The position numbers were made by a program, and so were the translations under genes. From Rugamonas rivuli (lineage in GTDB: Bacteria; Pseudomonadota; Gammaproteobacteria; Burkholderiales; Burkholderiaceae_D): 64,000 bases of DNA. The stretch's first letter is position 1. Every line of letters starts with the position of its first letter. The notes below the pieces were generated by a model. It was not told the DNA's origin and ran no database searches. It worked only from the letters and a program-made list of their open reading frames with translations. This document shows, in pieces, positions 8,647 to 17,361 of this stretch. The stretch lies in contig NZ_WHUF01000003.1 of the NCBI RefSeq assembly GCF_009380165.1, positions 558,001 to 622,000 on the forward strand, written 5' to 3'.

Positions 8647-11600
8647 TCAGCCGCCGCAGGCCTGCAGCGGCGGCGTCACCGCCGCCGTGGTGTTGCCGCC
8701 GGTCTTGACGATCACCGGCGGCGTCGCCCCCGGCTTGGCCACCGGATGCGGCTCGATCAGCGGCATCAGGTTGGGCGCCAGCACCACCAGCAGCTGCACC
8801 GGCAGTGCGCTGGTGAAGTCATAGTTCTTCGATTCCGGGCCATGCACATAAGCCGTCATCGAACCGAAGAAGCGCTCGCCGATATTGAACACAAACGTCG
8901 CCGACCGGTTCACATAGCGCGACTCGATCAAGCGCCCGCCAGCCGCATACACGTCGAAGCGCTGGTCGCCGGTACCGGTCTTGCCGCCCACCGGTATCAC
9001 CTTGCCATCCGACCCGACGAAGGCCGTGCGCGCCCGCTTGGCCGTGCCGTCCGACACCACGCCGCGTATCGCATCGGCCACCACCCGCGCCACCTCCGGC
9101 GACAGCACCTGCTCGTTGGCGGTCGGCTTGCCCTTGGTGACGACCGTTTCATACGGCGTGCCCTCGGCGAAATGCAGCGAGCTGATGCGCTGGCTGCTCT
9201 TGCGCACGCCGCCGTTGACGATAATCCCCATCATCTCCGCCAGCGCCGCCGGACGGTCGGCCGACGCGCCCAGCGTGGTCGCATACGACGGCACCAGCGA
9301 GTCGAACGGATAACCCATCTTCTTCCACTGCTTGTGGATTTCCATGAAGCCTTCCACCTCGATCAGGCCGGCGATGCGCTTGTCCTGTGCGTGCTTGTGG
9401 TGGGTCTTGAACAGCCACTGGTAGACTTCCTGCCGCTCCTGCTCGCTGGCTGCCGTCATCTGCGACAGCGTGGCGCCAGGATGCAGCCGCATATAGGCCG
9501 CCATCCACAGTTCCAGCGGGTGCACGCTGGCCAGGTAGCCGCGGTCCGCCAGCGACCACTTGTCGATCGCATACTGATCGTACAGCTTGGCCACGCGCTC
9601 TTCCGGCACCTCGTTCTGCGACGGCAGGTTGTCCTTCAGGAAGGCGGCGAACTGCTGCTGGCTGGCCGCCGGGTAGACGGTGCGATGGATCACCGCCAGC
9701 CGCACCGGCGTGCTGCGGATGTTCGCCAGCAGCACCTTGTCCAGCTCGGACGCCTGCTTGCCCTTGTACTTGACGTAGAAGCGCGCCAGGAACTCCTTGC
9801 CTTCCTTGTCGGCGAAGCGCGCCAGGTATTGCGCGCGGCGCGGATCGTCCGCATCGGCCAGCAGCGACGCCGACGATCCCGGCGACTGGAACATGTAGTA
9901 CTTGGCGACGTCGCGCATCAAGCGCACGAACACCAGGTTGGTCGAGTGGCGCAGCGCCTCGGTCACGGTCAGGATCTTGCCGTTGTCTTCCTTCGAGAAG
10001 TTGCCGAAGTGGTGCAGCCCGCCGCCGGTGAAGAAGCCCTCGCCCGGATTGCCCGAATACTTGCGCTCCATGGCCGCGTTCAACATCGGCGTCAGCTCGC
10101 GCCCGCCTTTATCCAAGGGCAGCGCCTTGAAGTAGTCCAGCGCCCATTGCGACAGCTTGTCCTGCGGGTCGACGCGCACATTGCCCAGCGCCGCCGCGTC
10201 CATGCCGCCGTACTTGCGGTGCAGCTGGTCGACGATGTCCAGGTAAGTCACCAGCGTGCGCAGCTTGGCGGTCGAGCCCAGGTCCAGCTTGGCGCCTTCG
10301 TTGATGTCCAGCGGCTGGTCGAAGTTATCGGTCTGCAGACGCAGCAGATTGTTCTGCTCGCCCTTCTCCAGCAAGGTGAAGCTGTACACCACATTGGCCG
10401 GATCGCCGTTGCCCAGCATGCCTTTGCCGGTCAGGCCGGCGGCCTTGGCCTTCTCGGGATCGCGCAGGTCGCGCAGCACTTGCGTGACCGCGGTCTGGGC
10501 TTGCGCGTCCAGCGTGCTGACCACGCTCAGGTCGAGCCGGTCCAGGTTGTACATGCGGTTGTCGCCCAGCAGGTTGGCCAGGTGGTTGCGGATCGCGTTG
10601 GACGCCTTGCGCGTGACGAAGGTCATCGCCGGCGCCGACTCCAGGCCATTGCCGGTGGCCGGATGCAGCTTCTGCTGCAAAGCCATGTCGCGCATGGCCG
10701 GCGTGATGACGCCGTCCTGCGCCAGGATGCGCAGATGGCTGTTGGCCAGCACTTCCAGGTCGGCCGCGCCGTTGCCCAGGTAATAGCTCGGACGGCGTTG
10801 CGCAATCATCAGGCTCAGCGCTTCCTTGTAGGTCAGCGCGGTTTCCGCATCCGGGTTGTCGAGCTTGCCGCCCAGCAGGCGGTTGAAGTCGGCGAAGCTG
10901 CGGCCATACCACACCCACATGCCGTCGCCGATGCCGTTGACCTCGCCGTAGCCGGGCTTGGCCGACAGCGGCACCGTGTTCAGGTAGTCGAGCACGATGC
11001 GGCGGCGGGCCTTGGTGGTGTCCGGGCCGTCCTGGTAGGAACGCAGGCTGGCCGACACCATCTGCTGCAGCTTGTCCTTCATCGAACCGGTGCGGCCTTC
11101 CGGCGAATGGCGGTATTTCTCGATCTGCGTGGCCAGCGTGCTGCCGCCCGCCGCGCGATGGCCACCGCCGGCAACCGAGTTGACGCTCTTTTCAATCACG
11201 GCCTTGCCCAGCCGGTCCCATTCGACGGCGGGATTGCGGGTCGGGTACTTGGTGTCGAGCAGCTCGCGGTTTTCGATGAACAGCAGGCTGTTAATCAAGG
11301 CCATCGGCGCTTGCTCGAACTTGTTGTAGATACGCTCGGGATAGCTGGCGGCAAACAGTTGCTGCGCGCGGCAATCGTAGATCGTCAAACCGGTCTTGGT
11401 CTTCTCGCGGTAGGTGGCGAACACGCCCATGTCGGCCAGCTCGGCCATCTTCGGCGAGATGCGCACCTGGGCGCTGACCTGATAGTCGCGCGCGCTCAGC
11501 TTGCCCAGATAGTCCGGCAGGCCGGCGTAGCCGAGCCGCTCGTCGTACGGGCTGTCTTTCGGGAAGCGGATAGCCTTGCTGGCGCCCGGCTCCATCTTGT

Positions 11601-11931
11601 AGGTCATCTTGCCGACCAGGTCGGTGAAGATGCGCGCCTGCATGCTGGAGGTGCGGGTTTCCTGCACGCCCCAGTAGACCGCGAACGACAGGCCGACCAG
11701 CAGCACCAGCAGGAAAGCATTGCGCGAGCGCTTGCTCTTCGGCGGCAACGCAGGCGGAGGCGGGTCCATCTGGGCCTGGGCCAGATGCGCTTCGGTTTGC
11801 TCGGGAGTGGGCGGCGGCACGACACGCAAGTGCCGGGTGCGACGATAGCCAAATGCTGCGGCGCCTGCGCGCAATTTGCGCACTGCGCGAACAACAATAC
11901 GGGGCCGGCGGAAACGACGATTGCTTAACAT
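8647..11931 (-). CDS. Bifunctional penicillin-binding protein (transglycosylase/transpeptidase), atypical
   Basis: About 1094 residues. A basic cytoplasmic tail and one membrane helix (about 70-92) lead to a GT51-like glycosyltransferase region with catalytic-type Glu in FIENREL (about 220) and GGSTLATQ (about 262-269). A transpeptidase domain follows with all three active-site motifs: STAK (about 553-556), STN (about 663-665) and KTG (about 984-986). It should polymerise and cross-link peptidoglycan. The GT51 first motif departs from the usual EDxxFxxHxG, so it is a divergent class. ATG at 11931 is preferred over an in-frame TTG at 11940. It appears to be a single-gene unit. Confidence 0.85.
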   Translation of the reverse strand: MLSNRRFRRPRIVVRAVRKLRAGAAAFGYRRTRHLRVVPPPTPEQTEAHLAQAQMDPPPPALPPKSKRSRNAFLLVLLVGLSFAVYWGVQETRTSSMQARIFTDLVGKMTYKMEPGASKAIRFPKDSPYDERLGYAGLPDYLGKLSARDYQVSAQVRISPKMAELADMGVFATYREKTKTGLTIYDCRAQQLFAASYPERIYNKFEQAPMALINSLLFIENRELLDTKYPTRNPAVEWDRLGKAVIEKSVNSVAGGGHRAAGGSTLATQIEKYRHSPEGRTGSMKDKLQQMVSASLRSYQDGPDTTKARRRIVLDYLNTVPLSAKPGYGEVNGIGDGMWVWYGRSFADFNRLLGGKLDNPDAETALTYKEALSLMIAQRRPSYYLGNGAADLEVLANSHLRILAQDGVITPAMRDMALQQKLHPATGNGLESAPAMTFVTRKASNAIRNHLANLLGDNRMYNLDRLDLSVVSTLDAQAQTAVTQVLRDLRDPEKAKAAGLTGKGMLGNGDPANVVYSFTLLEKGEQNNLLRLQTDNFDQPLDINEGAKLDLGSTAKLRTLVTYLDIVDQLHRKYGGMDAAALGNVRVDPQDKLSQWALDYFKALPLDKGGRELTPMLNAAMERKYSGNPGEGFFTGGGLHHFGNFSKEDNGKILTVTEALRHSTNLVFVRLMRDVAKYYMFQSPGSSASLLADADDPRRAQYLARFADKEGKEFLARFYVKYKGKQASELDKVLLANIRSTPVRLAVIHRTVYPAASQQQFAAFLKDNLPSQNEVPEERVAKLYDQYAIDKWSLADRGYLASVHPLELWMAAYMRLHPGATLSQMTAASEQERQEVYQWLFKTHHKHAQDKRIAGLIEVEGFMEIHKQWKKMGYPFDSLVPSYATTLGASADRPAALAEMMGIIVNGGVRKSSQRISSLHFAEGTPYETVVTKGKPTANEQVLSPEVARVVADAIRGVVSDGTAKRARTAFVGSDGKVIPVGGKTGTGDQRFDVYAAGGRLIESRYVNRSATFVFNIGERFFGSMTAYVHGPESKNYDFTSALPVQLLVVLAPNLMPLIEPHPVAKPGATPPVIVKTGGNTTAAVTPPLQACGG

Positions 11932-12068
11932 ATGATTCAAACCGGTCAGCTGTTTCAGTAAAACTTACTCGAATGTATGCACTACATTGCTAGCTTCCAT
12001 TGCACCACATCGGCGAGGTGCGAACCGGCGCGGAGGCAGAATAATTTTACCGCGCCGTTTGTTTTTCG

Positions 12069-12109
12069 CAAAAAAACAACGGCGCTCTTCCGCAGGGAAG
12101 AACGCCGTT
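12069..12109 (-). terminator. Terminator after the CinA-like gene
   Basis: The minus strand reads a hairpin with arms AACGGCGTTCTTCC and GGAAGAGCGCCGTT (one mismatch) around a short loop, followed by seven T (A-run 12070-12076). It ends the transcript of the overlapping envelope gene train. Confidence 0.85.
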
Positions 12110-12135
12110 TCACAGCGTTTGATAACAGTGTGGCA

Positions 12136-12921
12136 CTAAGTGTTGCTGAACTCTACACGGAGCTTCTTGAGCTCAGCGCACAATTGGATAAACGCAGTGG
12201 CTGTCTGGACCGCTTCGCCTTTGACACCGAGTTCGATGTGGCGGCGCGTGTTGGCATCGCCCACGCTCGGCAGGCTGAATACCTTCACGCGCGGGAACTG
12301 TGCTTCCAGCTCCACCATCAACGGCGTCAGCGCCGATTCGGCGGTCTCGTACACCAGCACAGACTGCTCCAGGCGCGGCTCGCGGTTGAACAGGTCGGCG
12401 TAGTTGTGGTCGAGCACCCACTCGATCATCGGCCAGGCCATCACCGGGAAGCCTGGCACGAAGTAATGCTTGTGCAGCGAGAAACCGGCAATGTTGTTGT
12501 ACGGGTTAGGAATCAGCGCCGCGCCCTGGGCGAATTCGGCCATCTTCAGGCGGTGCAGGTTCTCGGCCGAATTCAGGTCGACTTCCTGGCCGGCATCCCG
12601 GCCCATTTGCAGGATGCGCTGCTGGATGTTGATCTTGCCCTGTTCGTGCATCACCAGGGGCAGGCCCAGCGCGTTGGCGGCGGCCAGGCGCGTGTGGTCG
12701 TCCGGCGTGGCGCCGATGCCGCCGCAGCAGAACACGATGTCGTCGCTGGCGAAGGTGCGCTTGAGCGTGGCGGTGATGCGCTCGGGATCGTCGGCCAGGA
12801 CTTCGGCCCAGTTCAGTTGCAGGCCGCGTGCCGCCAGCAGCTGCACGACTTTGGGGAAGTGCTGGTCGACGCGCCTGCCGGACAGGATTTCGTCGCCGAT
12901 GATGATGAGACCGATCGTCAT
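12136..12921 (-). CDS. CinA-like molybdopterin-binding domain protein
   Basis: Encodes 261 residues with the MoaB/Mog-type fold. The start MTIGLIIIGDEILSGRRVDQ and the CGGIGATPDDHT loop are diagnostic of the N-terminal domain of competence/damage-inducible protein CinA. The C-terminal nicotinamide-mononucleotide deamidase domain of full CinA (about 410 residues) is absent, so this is the short, single-domain form whose activity is not established. It overlaps the upstream EI24 gene by four bases and is the last gene of the train. Confidence 0.85.
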   Translation of the reverse strand: MTIGLIIIGDEILSGRRVDQHFPKVVQLLAARGLQLNWAEVLADDPERITATLKRTFASDDIVFCCGGIGATPDDHTRLAAANALGLPLVMHEQGKINIQQRILQMGRDAGQEVDLNSAENLHRLKMAEFAQGAALIPNPYNNIAGFSLHKHYFVPGFPVMAWPMIEWVLDHNYADLFNREPRLEQSVLVYETAESALTPLMVELEAQFPRVKVFSLPSVGDANTRRHIELGVKGEAVQTATAFIQLCAELKKLRVEFSNT

Positions 12922-13754
12922 GATTGCCCGCTTTCTTCAATGGTGGTGACAACAACGGCCGCGGCGCGCAAGCGCGCCAGCGCATCGAGACAATAATACG
13001 CAAACCACAAGCCGGTGAAGATAAAAATCAGCACATACAGCCAGATCGACGCCGCCGCCAGGAAGGGGAACAGCACCACCGCCATCACGGTGCCGCCCAG
13101 CCAGATCGCGCCCGGCACGGCGCCGGCCGCGCCGGAGATCACGCCGATCGCCAGCAGGCGCCAGCGGTGCTCGGCCAGGATCTGGCGGCGCTCCTCGGCG
13201 CTGGCGTAATCGGCCAGCGCATCGTAGACCATCACGCGGCAGGTCAGCCAGCCCCACAGCAGCGCCTGCACGATGACCGCCAGCGGCGGGAAGAAGTACA
13301 GCGGCAGCGTCACGATCCACAGGCCGATGAAGATCGCCATGCCGCCCAGCGCGGTCACGGCGCTGCCCAGCAGGCTGCCGCCCTTGCGCTGCTCCAGCTG
13401 CGGATAGTGGCGCAGGCCGACGTGGCGGCCGATCAGCGGCATTGCGATCACGCCGATGAAGATCAGCGCGGTCAAGATCATCAGTGGCAGGAACAGCAGC
13501 ATCGCGATCAGCGGCGGCATCACGGTCTTCAGGAAGGCCAGCCCCAGCGACGCCAGCAGATTGCCGGCCGGCGTGAACAGATTGTGCTCGGCGAACTGCG
13601 CGTGCACGTAGTCGATCAGCGGTTGCAGCCAGAAATACAGCGCCACGGCCCACACGCCGACCGCCAGCAGGAAGGGAGCCAGGCTCATCGCCAGCATCTT
13701 GCCATGCCATTGAGACAGGAAGGCCCGGCCCCAGGAGCGTATCACCTGATTCAT
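12918..13754 (-). CDS. EI24-domain integral membrane protein
   Basis: Encodes 278 residues with several strongly hydrophobic segments and the EI24/CysZ-like layout (SWGRAFLSQWHGKML at the start, PLIGRHVGLRHYP in the middle, then TLPLYFFPPLAVIVQALLWG). It is an inner-membrane protein of unknown activity; some relatives are linked to sulfate uptake. The ATG at 13754 overlaps the stop of the fatty acid hydroxylase gene (ATGA) and its own stop overlaps the CinA-like start, so it lies inside a tightly coupled operon. Confidence 0.8.
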   Translation of the reverse strand: MNQVIRSWGRAFLSQWHGKMLAMSLAPFLLAVGVWAVALYFWLQPLIDYVHAQFAEHNLFTPAGNLLASLGLAFLKTVMPPLIAMLLFLPLMILTALIFIGVIAMPLIGRHVGLRHYPQLEQRKGGSLLGSAVTALGGMAIFIGLWIVTLPLYFFPPLAVIVQALLWGWLTCRVMVYDALADYASAEERRQILAEHRWRLLAIGVISGAAGAVPGAIWLGGTVMAVVLFPFLAAASIWLYVLIFIFTGLWFAYYCLDALARLRAAAVVVTTIEESGQS

Positions 13755-14749
13755 CAGACCACATCCTTGCGTGCGTATTCCACCATGCGCTTCAGGCCCA
13801 GCCACTGCTGCGCCCAGAAGCCCCGGCCGTACTCGCGGCCCGGCGTGACCACGCCGCGCTCATCGGTCTGCGGCAGCTGGTCGCGGATGCCGGTGGCGAC
13901 GAACTGCGGCGTGAAATTGGCGGTGCGGAAAATGATGTCCCAAATCGGCAGCAGCACGGCGAAATTGCAGCCGCCCAGCGTGCCCTTGCCGTGCGACTCG
14001 TGGCCGACGCCGATCGCGTGATGCATGCGGTGGTAGCGCGGCGACACCAGCAGCCATTCGCCGACGCGGCCGAAGTGGATGCGGACATTGGCGTGCTGCA
14101 GGCTTTGCAGGATGCGCGAGACCGACACCAGCATCACGTACTGAGCCGGCTCGACGCCGATGCACAGCGCGATCACGCCCATGTAGACGTCGCGCAGCAG
14201 GTCGTCGAGCAGGTGGTTGCGGTTGTCGCTCCACAGGTTCATATTCTGCTGGCTGTGGTGCAGGCCGTGCAGCCCCCACCACCAGTTGAACTGGTGCGAG
14301 GCGCGGTGGTACCAGTAATCGAAGAAGTCCAGCACCACGAAGTAGACCATGAAGCTGCCCAGCGGACTAATGCCCGGCATCAGGGTTTCGAGGTTGAGCG
14401 GGTGGAAGCTTTCAAAGCGCAGCATGGCGGCCACGCTGTCCATCAGCGGATCGAGCGTGAAGAAGATCAGCACCGAGAACAGGCCGATGCGGTGCAGCAC
14501 GGTGTAGATGAAGTCGTTCCAGCGGGCGCGCGGGTCGGTGATCTTGTGCACCGGGATCATCGCCTCCAGCGGGCGCAGCACCAGGAACAGCAGCGTCAGC
14601 TCCAGCATGCCGATCAGCAGCCATTCGGTGCCTTCGAAGGCTTCCTCGATGAATTCGCCGCAGCCGAGCTGGAACACCAGCGGCTGTATCACTGTCTCGA
14701 ACAACCAGCCTTGGGCCGCGCCCAGCCAGTCGGAAATTAATTGCATCAT
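13754..14749 (-). CDS. Sterol desaturase / fatty acid hydroxylase family membrane protein
   Basis: Encodes about 331 residues with multiple membrane helices and the three His clusters of the di-iron fatty acid hydroxylase superfamily: HRASH, HGLHH and HRMHH. Such enzymes hydroxylate or desaturate lipids using O2. The substrate here is unknown; a membrane lipid, carotenoid or ornithine lipid are options. The start ATG (14749, or the adjacent 14746) overlaps the stop of the deacetylase gene, and the gene's own stop overlaps the EI24 start. Confidence 0.85.
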   Translation of the reverse strand: MMQLISDWLGAAQGWLFETVIQPLVFQLGCGEFIEEAFEGTEWLLIGMLELTLLFLVLRPLEAMIPVHKITDPRARWNDFIYTVLHRIGLFSVLIFFTLDPLMDSVAAMLRFESFHPLNLETLMPGISPLGSFMVYFVVLDFFDYWYHRASHQFNWWWGLHGLHHSQQNMNLWSDNRNHLLDDLLRDVYMGVIALCIGVEPAQYVMLVSVSRILQSLQHANVRIHFGRVGEWLLVSPRYHRMHHAIGVGHESHGKGTLGGCNFAVLLPIWDIIFRTANFTPQFVATGIRDQLPQTDERGVVTPGREYGRGFWAQQWLGLKRMVEYARKDVV

Positions 14750-15813
14750 GGGTGTTTCGAACTCGGCTTGAACTGTGAAAGATAGTCGGGGTGCTCGCGC
14801 AGCGTGGCGAAGCAATAGCCCTTCTGCTCCAGGCCGCTGATCAGCGGCTCCAGGTTGGCCGGCGCCCACGCCTCCTTGCGCGACCAGATGCCCATGTGGG
14901 CGACGAAGATGTCGCCATCGCGCAGGTCACGCAGCGACTTTTGTAACAATACCGCATTCGGGTAGGCAGTGCTGGAGAGCTCGTCGCCGGAGAAACCGGC
15001 CGGCGCCCAGCCCACGTGGGCGTAGCCGCAGGCCTGCGCCGCCGCCAGCGTGCGCGGCGTGGTGCGGCCGGCCGGCGCGCGCCAGATCGGATCGAGGTGC
15101 TTGCCGGTCAGCTCGACGAAGCGCTGGTCGACCCGCTTGATCTCTTCGCAATACTGCGCGGGGGTCAGGGAAATGATTTTGCCGGCGTGTGCGCCGAAAC
15201 CTGGCTTGACCAGGATCGTACCATTGGCGCCGTCCTTGGCCAGCACGTCGTGGTCGAAGGTGTGGGAGCCGACCGCATGACCTTCGGCCACGCGGGCCTT
15301 CCAGTAGGCCGACCAGGACGGATCCAGCGAATAATCGCCGTTGACGGTTTTCTCGTTGGCCAGGAAGAAGGTGGCCTTGATCTTGTGGCGGTTCAGCGTG
15401 TCGGCGATCAGGCCGGCCTGGGATTGGCTGCCGGTGTCGAAGGTCAGGTAGATGGTGCCCTTGCAGGCGCTGTGGTGCAGCAAGGCCGGCTGCGGCTTGG
15501 CGCCGGCCGTCGCGGCTGCGGTTGCCGATGCTACCACCGCAGCAGCAGATGCTGGCGGCGCTGCAACTGCCGCCGTTGCGGACGCTGCCGCCGACGCCGC
15601 AGGTGCTGCGGCCGCCGCAGCTGCGGCGATGCCGGCGGCCTTGGCTTCGGCCGCGCGTCGCGCCGGGCCGTTCAGGCTGCGGGCGTGGGCGTTGGCGGCG
15701 CGGGCGGCGTCGTTGAGCTCGCGCGCGCCGTCGTTGGCGCCGGCCTGGCCGGCAGCCGACATCGCCGGCGAAGCCGCCAGCGCCAGCACGGTCAGGGCGG
15801 CGGCGGCCTTCAT
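14746..15813 (-). CDS. Secreted polysaccharide deacetylase-like protein with Ala-rich linker
   Basis: Encodes 355 residues. A signal peptide (1-19) is followed by a low-complexity Ala-rich linker (about 55-105) and a NodB-type deacetylase domain. Motif 1 reads LTFDTGS (124-128) instead of TFDDG, so the usual second, metal-binding Asp is Thr. Motif 2, SHTFDH (His184 and His188), is intact, and the third motif WRAPAGRT is present. It may therefore use an altered metal site or act as a binding protein. ATG at 15813 overlaps the stop of the beta-propeller gene (TAATG). It is probably periplasmic. Confidence 0.82.
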   Translation of the reverse strand: MKAAAALTVLALAASPAMSAAGQAGANDGARELNDAARAANAHARSLNGPARRAAEAKAAGIAAAAAAAAPAASAAASATAAVAAPPASAAAVVASATAAATAGAKPQPALLHHSACKGTIYLTFDTGSQSQAGLIADTLNRHKIKATFFLANEKTVNGDYSLDPSWSAYWKARVAEGHAVGSHTFDHDVLAKDGANGTILVKPGFGAHAGKIISLTPAQYCEEIKRVDQRFVELTGKHLDPIWRAPAGRTTPRTLAAAQACGYAHVGWAPAGFSGDELSSTAYPNAVLLQKSLRDLRDGDIFVAHMGIWSRKEAWAPANLEPLISGLEQKGYCFATLREHPDYLSQFKPSSKHP

Positions 15814-16784
15814 TACATGCGCTGGGCGGAGTTGAAGAAGAACACCCCGTGCGGCGAGCGCCCCACCGGTATCAGCTTGGTCACCTTGCGGGTGGCCAGG
15901 TCGATCACGGCCACCTTCTTGATCCAGCGCAGAGTTACCCACATGGTTTTGCCGTCGGCGGTCACTTCCATGCAATCCGGGCCGCCCGGAACATTGATCT
16001 GGCCGACGTTTTCCAGCGTCTTCTGGTCGATGATGTTAATCGAGTTCGACACCCGGTTCGACACATAGGTGTAGCGGCCATCGCCGGCGGCGCGGAAGTT
16101 GTGCGCGCCCTGGCCGGTCTTGATGCGCTTGACGGTTTTCTGGGTTTTCCAGTCGATCACTTCGACGTAGTCGCTGCCCATGATGCCGACCAGCAGGTAC
16201 TTGTCGTCCGGCGTCATGGCGATACCCGCCGGCAGTTTGCCGACCGACATGGTCCACTTCAGCGTTTGCGTGCTCAGGTCGATGGCGCTGACCTGGTCGC
16301 TGCCCTGCTGGGTGATGAACACCATATTGCTGGCGGCGTTGAAGGCCATGTGGCTGGGCAGCTTGGCCAGCGGGATGCGCTTGGCCAGCGTCAGGCTGGC
16401 GCCGTCGTACTTGTACAGATCGACGCGGTCCAGGCGCAGCGAGTTCGACACGAACCACTTCTGGTCCGGCGAGAAGCCGATCTGGTACGGGTCGAGGATG
16501 TCCTTGATGGTGCGCTGAACCTGGCCGGTCTTCGGATCCAGGAAGATCAGCTCATTGCCCACCGAGCTGGCGACGATCAGGGATTTGTTATCCGGGGTCG
16601 ACATCAGGTGGTGCGGCTCTTTGCCGACCGGGATGGTGGACAGGTCTTTGTAAGTATCCTGGTCCAGCAGCTGCACGGTGGCGTCGCGCGAGTTGAGCAC
16701 AACCACTACGTTCGCCTGCGCGCTGCCGATGGCAGTGACGGCGCAGACACAGGAAAGCACGATACGGCGGAAACTACAGAGCAT
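15813..16784 (-). CDS. Secreted YVTN-type beta-propeller repeat protein
   Basis: Encodes 323 residues: a signal peptide ending near SAQANV, then repeated blade motifs such as IPVGKEPHHLMSTPDNKSL, VGKLPAGIAMTPDDKYLL and IPVGRSPHGVFF, typical of YNCE/YVTN surface propellers. It probably binds rather than catalyses. It is the first gene of the overlapping minus-strand train (propeller, deacetylase, hydroxylase, EI24 protein, CinA-like). The 140 bases before it are shared with the divergent FKBP gene and hold both promoters. Confidence 0.85.
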   Translation of the reverse strand: MLCSFRRIVLSCVCAVTAIGSAQANVVVVLNSRDATVQLLDQDTYKDLSTIPVGKEPHHLMSTPDNKSLIVASSVGNELIFLDPKTGQVQRTIKDILDPYQIGFSPDQKWFVSNSLRLDRVDLYKYDGASLTLAKRIPLAKLPSHMAFNAASNMVFITQQGSDQVSAIDLSTQTLKWTMSVGKLPAGIAMTPDDKYLLVGIMGSDYVEVIDWKTQKTVKRIKTGQGAHNFRAAGDGRYTYVSNRVSNSINIIDQKTLENVGQINVPGGPDCMEVTADGKTMWVTLRWIKKVAVIDLATRKVTKLIPVGRSPHGVFFFNSAQRM

Positions 16785-16924
16785 GAAAAAATCGCTTGAA
16801 AGAGCAAAACGTTTATTTTACGTGCAAACTGCGCCGGGACGAGACAAATGCCGTAATTATTCCTTCGCCCGGGCGCCCTGCTACAATTCGAGGCTGTCTT
16901 TAACGTATCCATAGAAGGAAAATC

Positions 16925-17281
16925 ATGTCCACCATCACCACCGAATCCGGTCTGCAATACATCGAACTGACCGTGGGCGAAGGCGCCGAAGCCAAAGCCG
17001 GCCAGAACGTCACCGTGCACTACACCGGCTGGCTGCGCAACGACGACGGCACCAAGGGTCCGAAGTTCGACTCCAGCAAAGACCGCAACGATCCTTTCGA
17101 ATTCGCCCTGGGCGCCGGCATGGTGATCCGCGGCTGGGATGAAGGCGTACAAGGCATGAAGGTCGGCGGCGCGCGCCAGTTGATCATCCCTGCCGACCTG
17201 GGCTACGGCTCGCGCGGCGCCGGCGGCGTGATCCCGCCGAACGCCACGCTGATCTTCGACGTCGAACTGCTGGGCGTTTAA
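16925..17281 (+). CDS. FKBP-type peptidyl-prolyl cis-trans isomerase
   Basis: Encodes 118 residues forming one complete FKBP domain and no signal peptide, so it is cytoplasmic. Conserved pieces are VTVHYTGWL, GAGMVIRGWDEGVQGMKVGG and GYGSRGAGGVIPPNATLIFDVELL. It speeds proline isomerisation during protein folding. AGAAGGAAAATC gives a good ribosome binding site before the ATG. It is monocistronic, followed by a REP pair. Confidence 0.93.
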   Translation: MSTITTESGLQYIELTVGEGAEAKAGQNVTVHYTGWLRNDDGTKGPKFDSSKDRNDPFEFALGAGMVIRGWDEGVQGMKVGGARQLIIPADLGYGSRGAGGVIPPNATLIFDVELLGV

Positions 17282-17293
17282 GCCCCACCGCCA

Positions 17294-17358
17294 CCGTCAT
17301 TCCCGCGCAGGCGGGAATCTATGCCGAGTATGGATTCCCGCTTGCGCGGGAATGACGG
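17294..17358. repeat. REP-type inverted repeat pair
   Basis: The left arm starting CCGTCATTCCCGCGCAGG (17294-17319) is repeated in inverse orientation at 17333-17358 with a single mismatch over 26 bases, and each arm is itself palindromic. It sits between two converging genes (FKBP and anti-sigma-like). A diverged copy is at 8559-8644. Confidence 0.8.
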
Positions 17359-17361
17359 CGG

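Noticed and set aside
8539..11928. Very long open frame on the plus strand opposite the penicillin-binding protein gene
   Set aside because: It is rich in Arg, His, Gln and Ala with no domain, as expected for the antisense of GC-rich coding sequence, while the minus strand shows intact transpeptidase motifs.
15455..15720. Ala-codon-rich stretch looked at as a possible DNA repeat
   Set aside because: It encodes the Ala-rich linker of the deacetylase with mixed GCN codons and no regular repeat unit at the DNA level.
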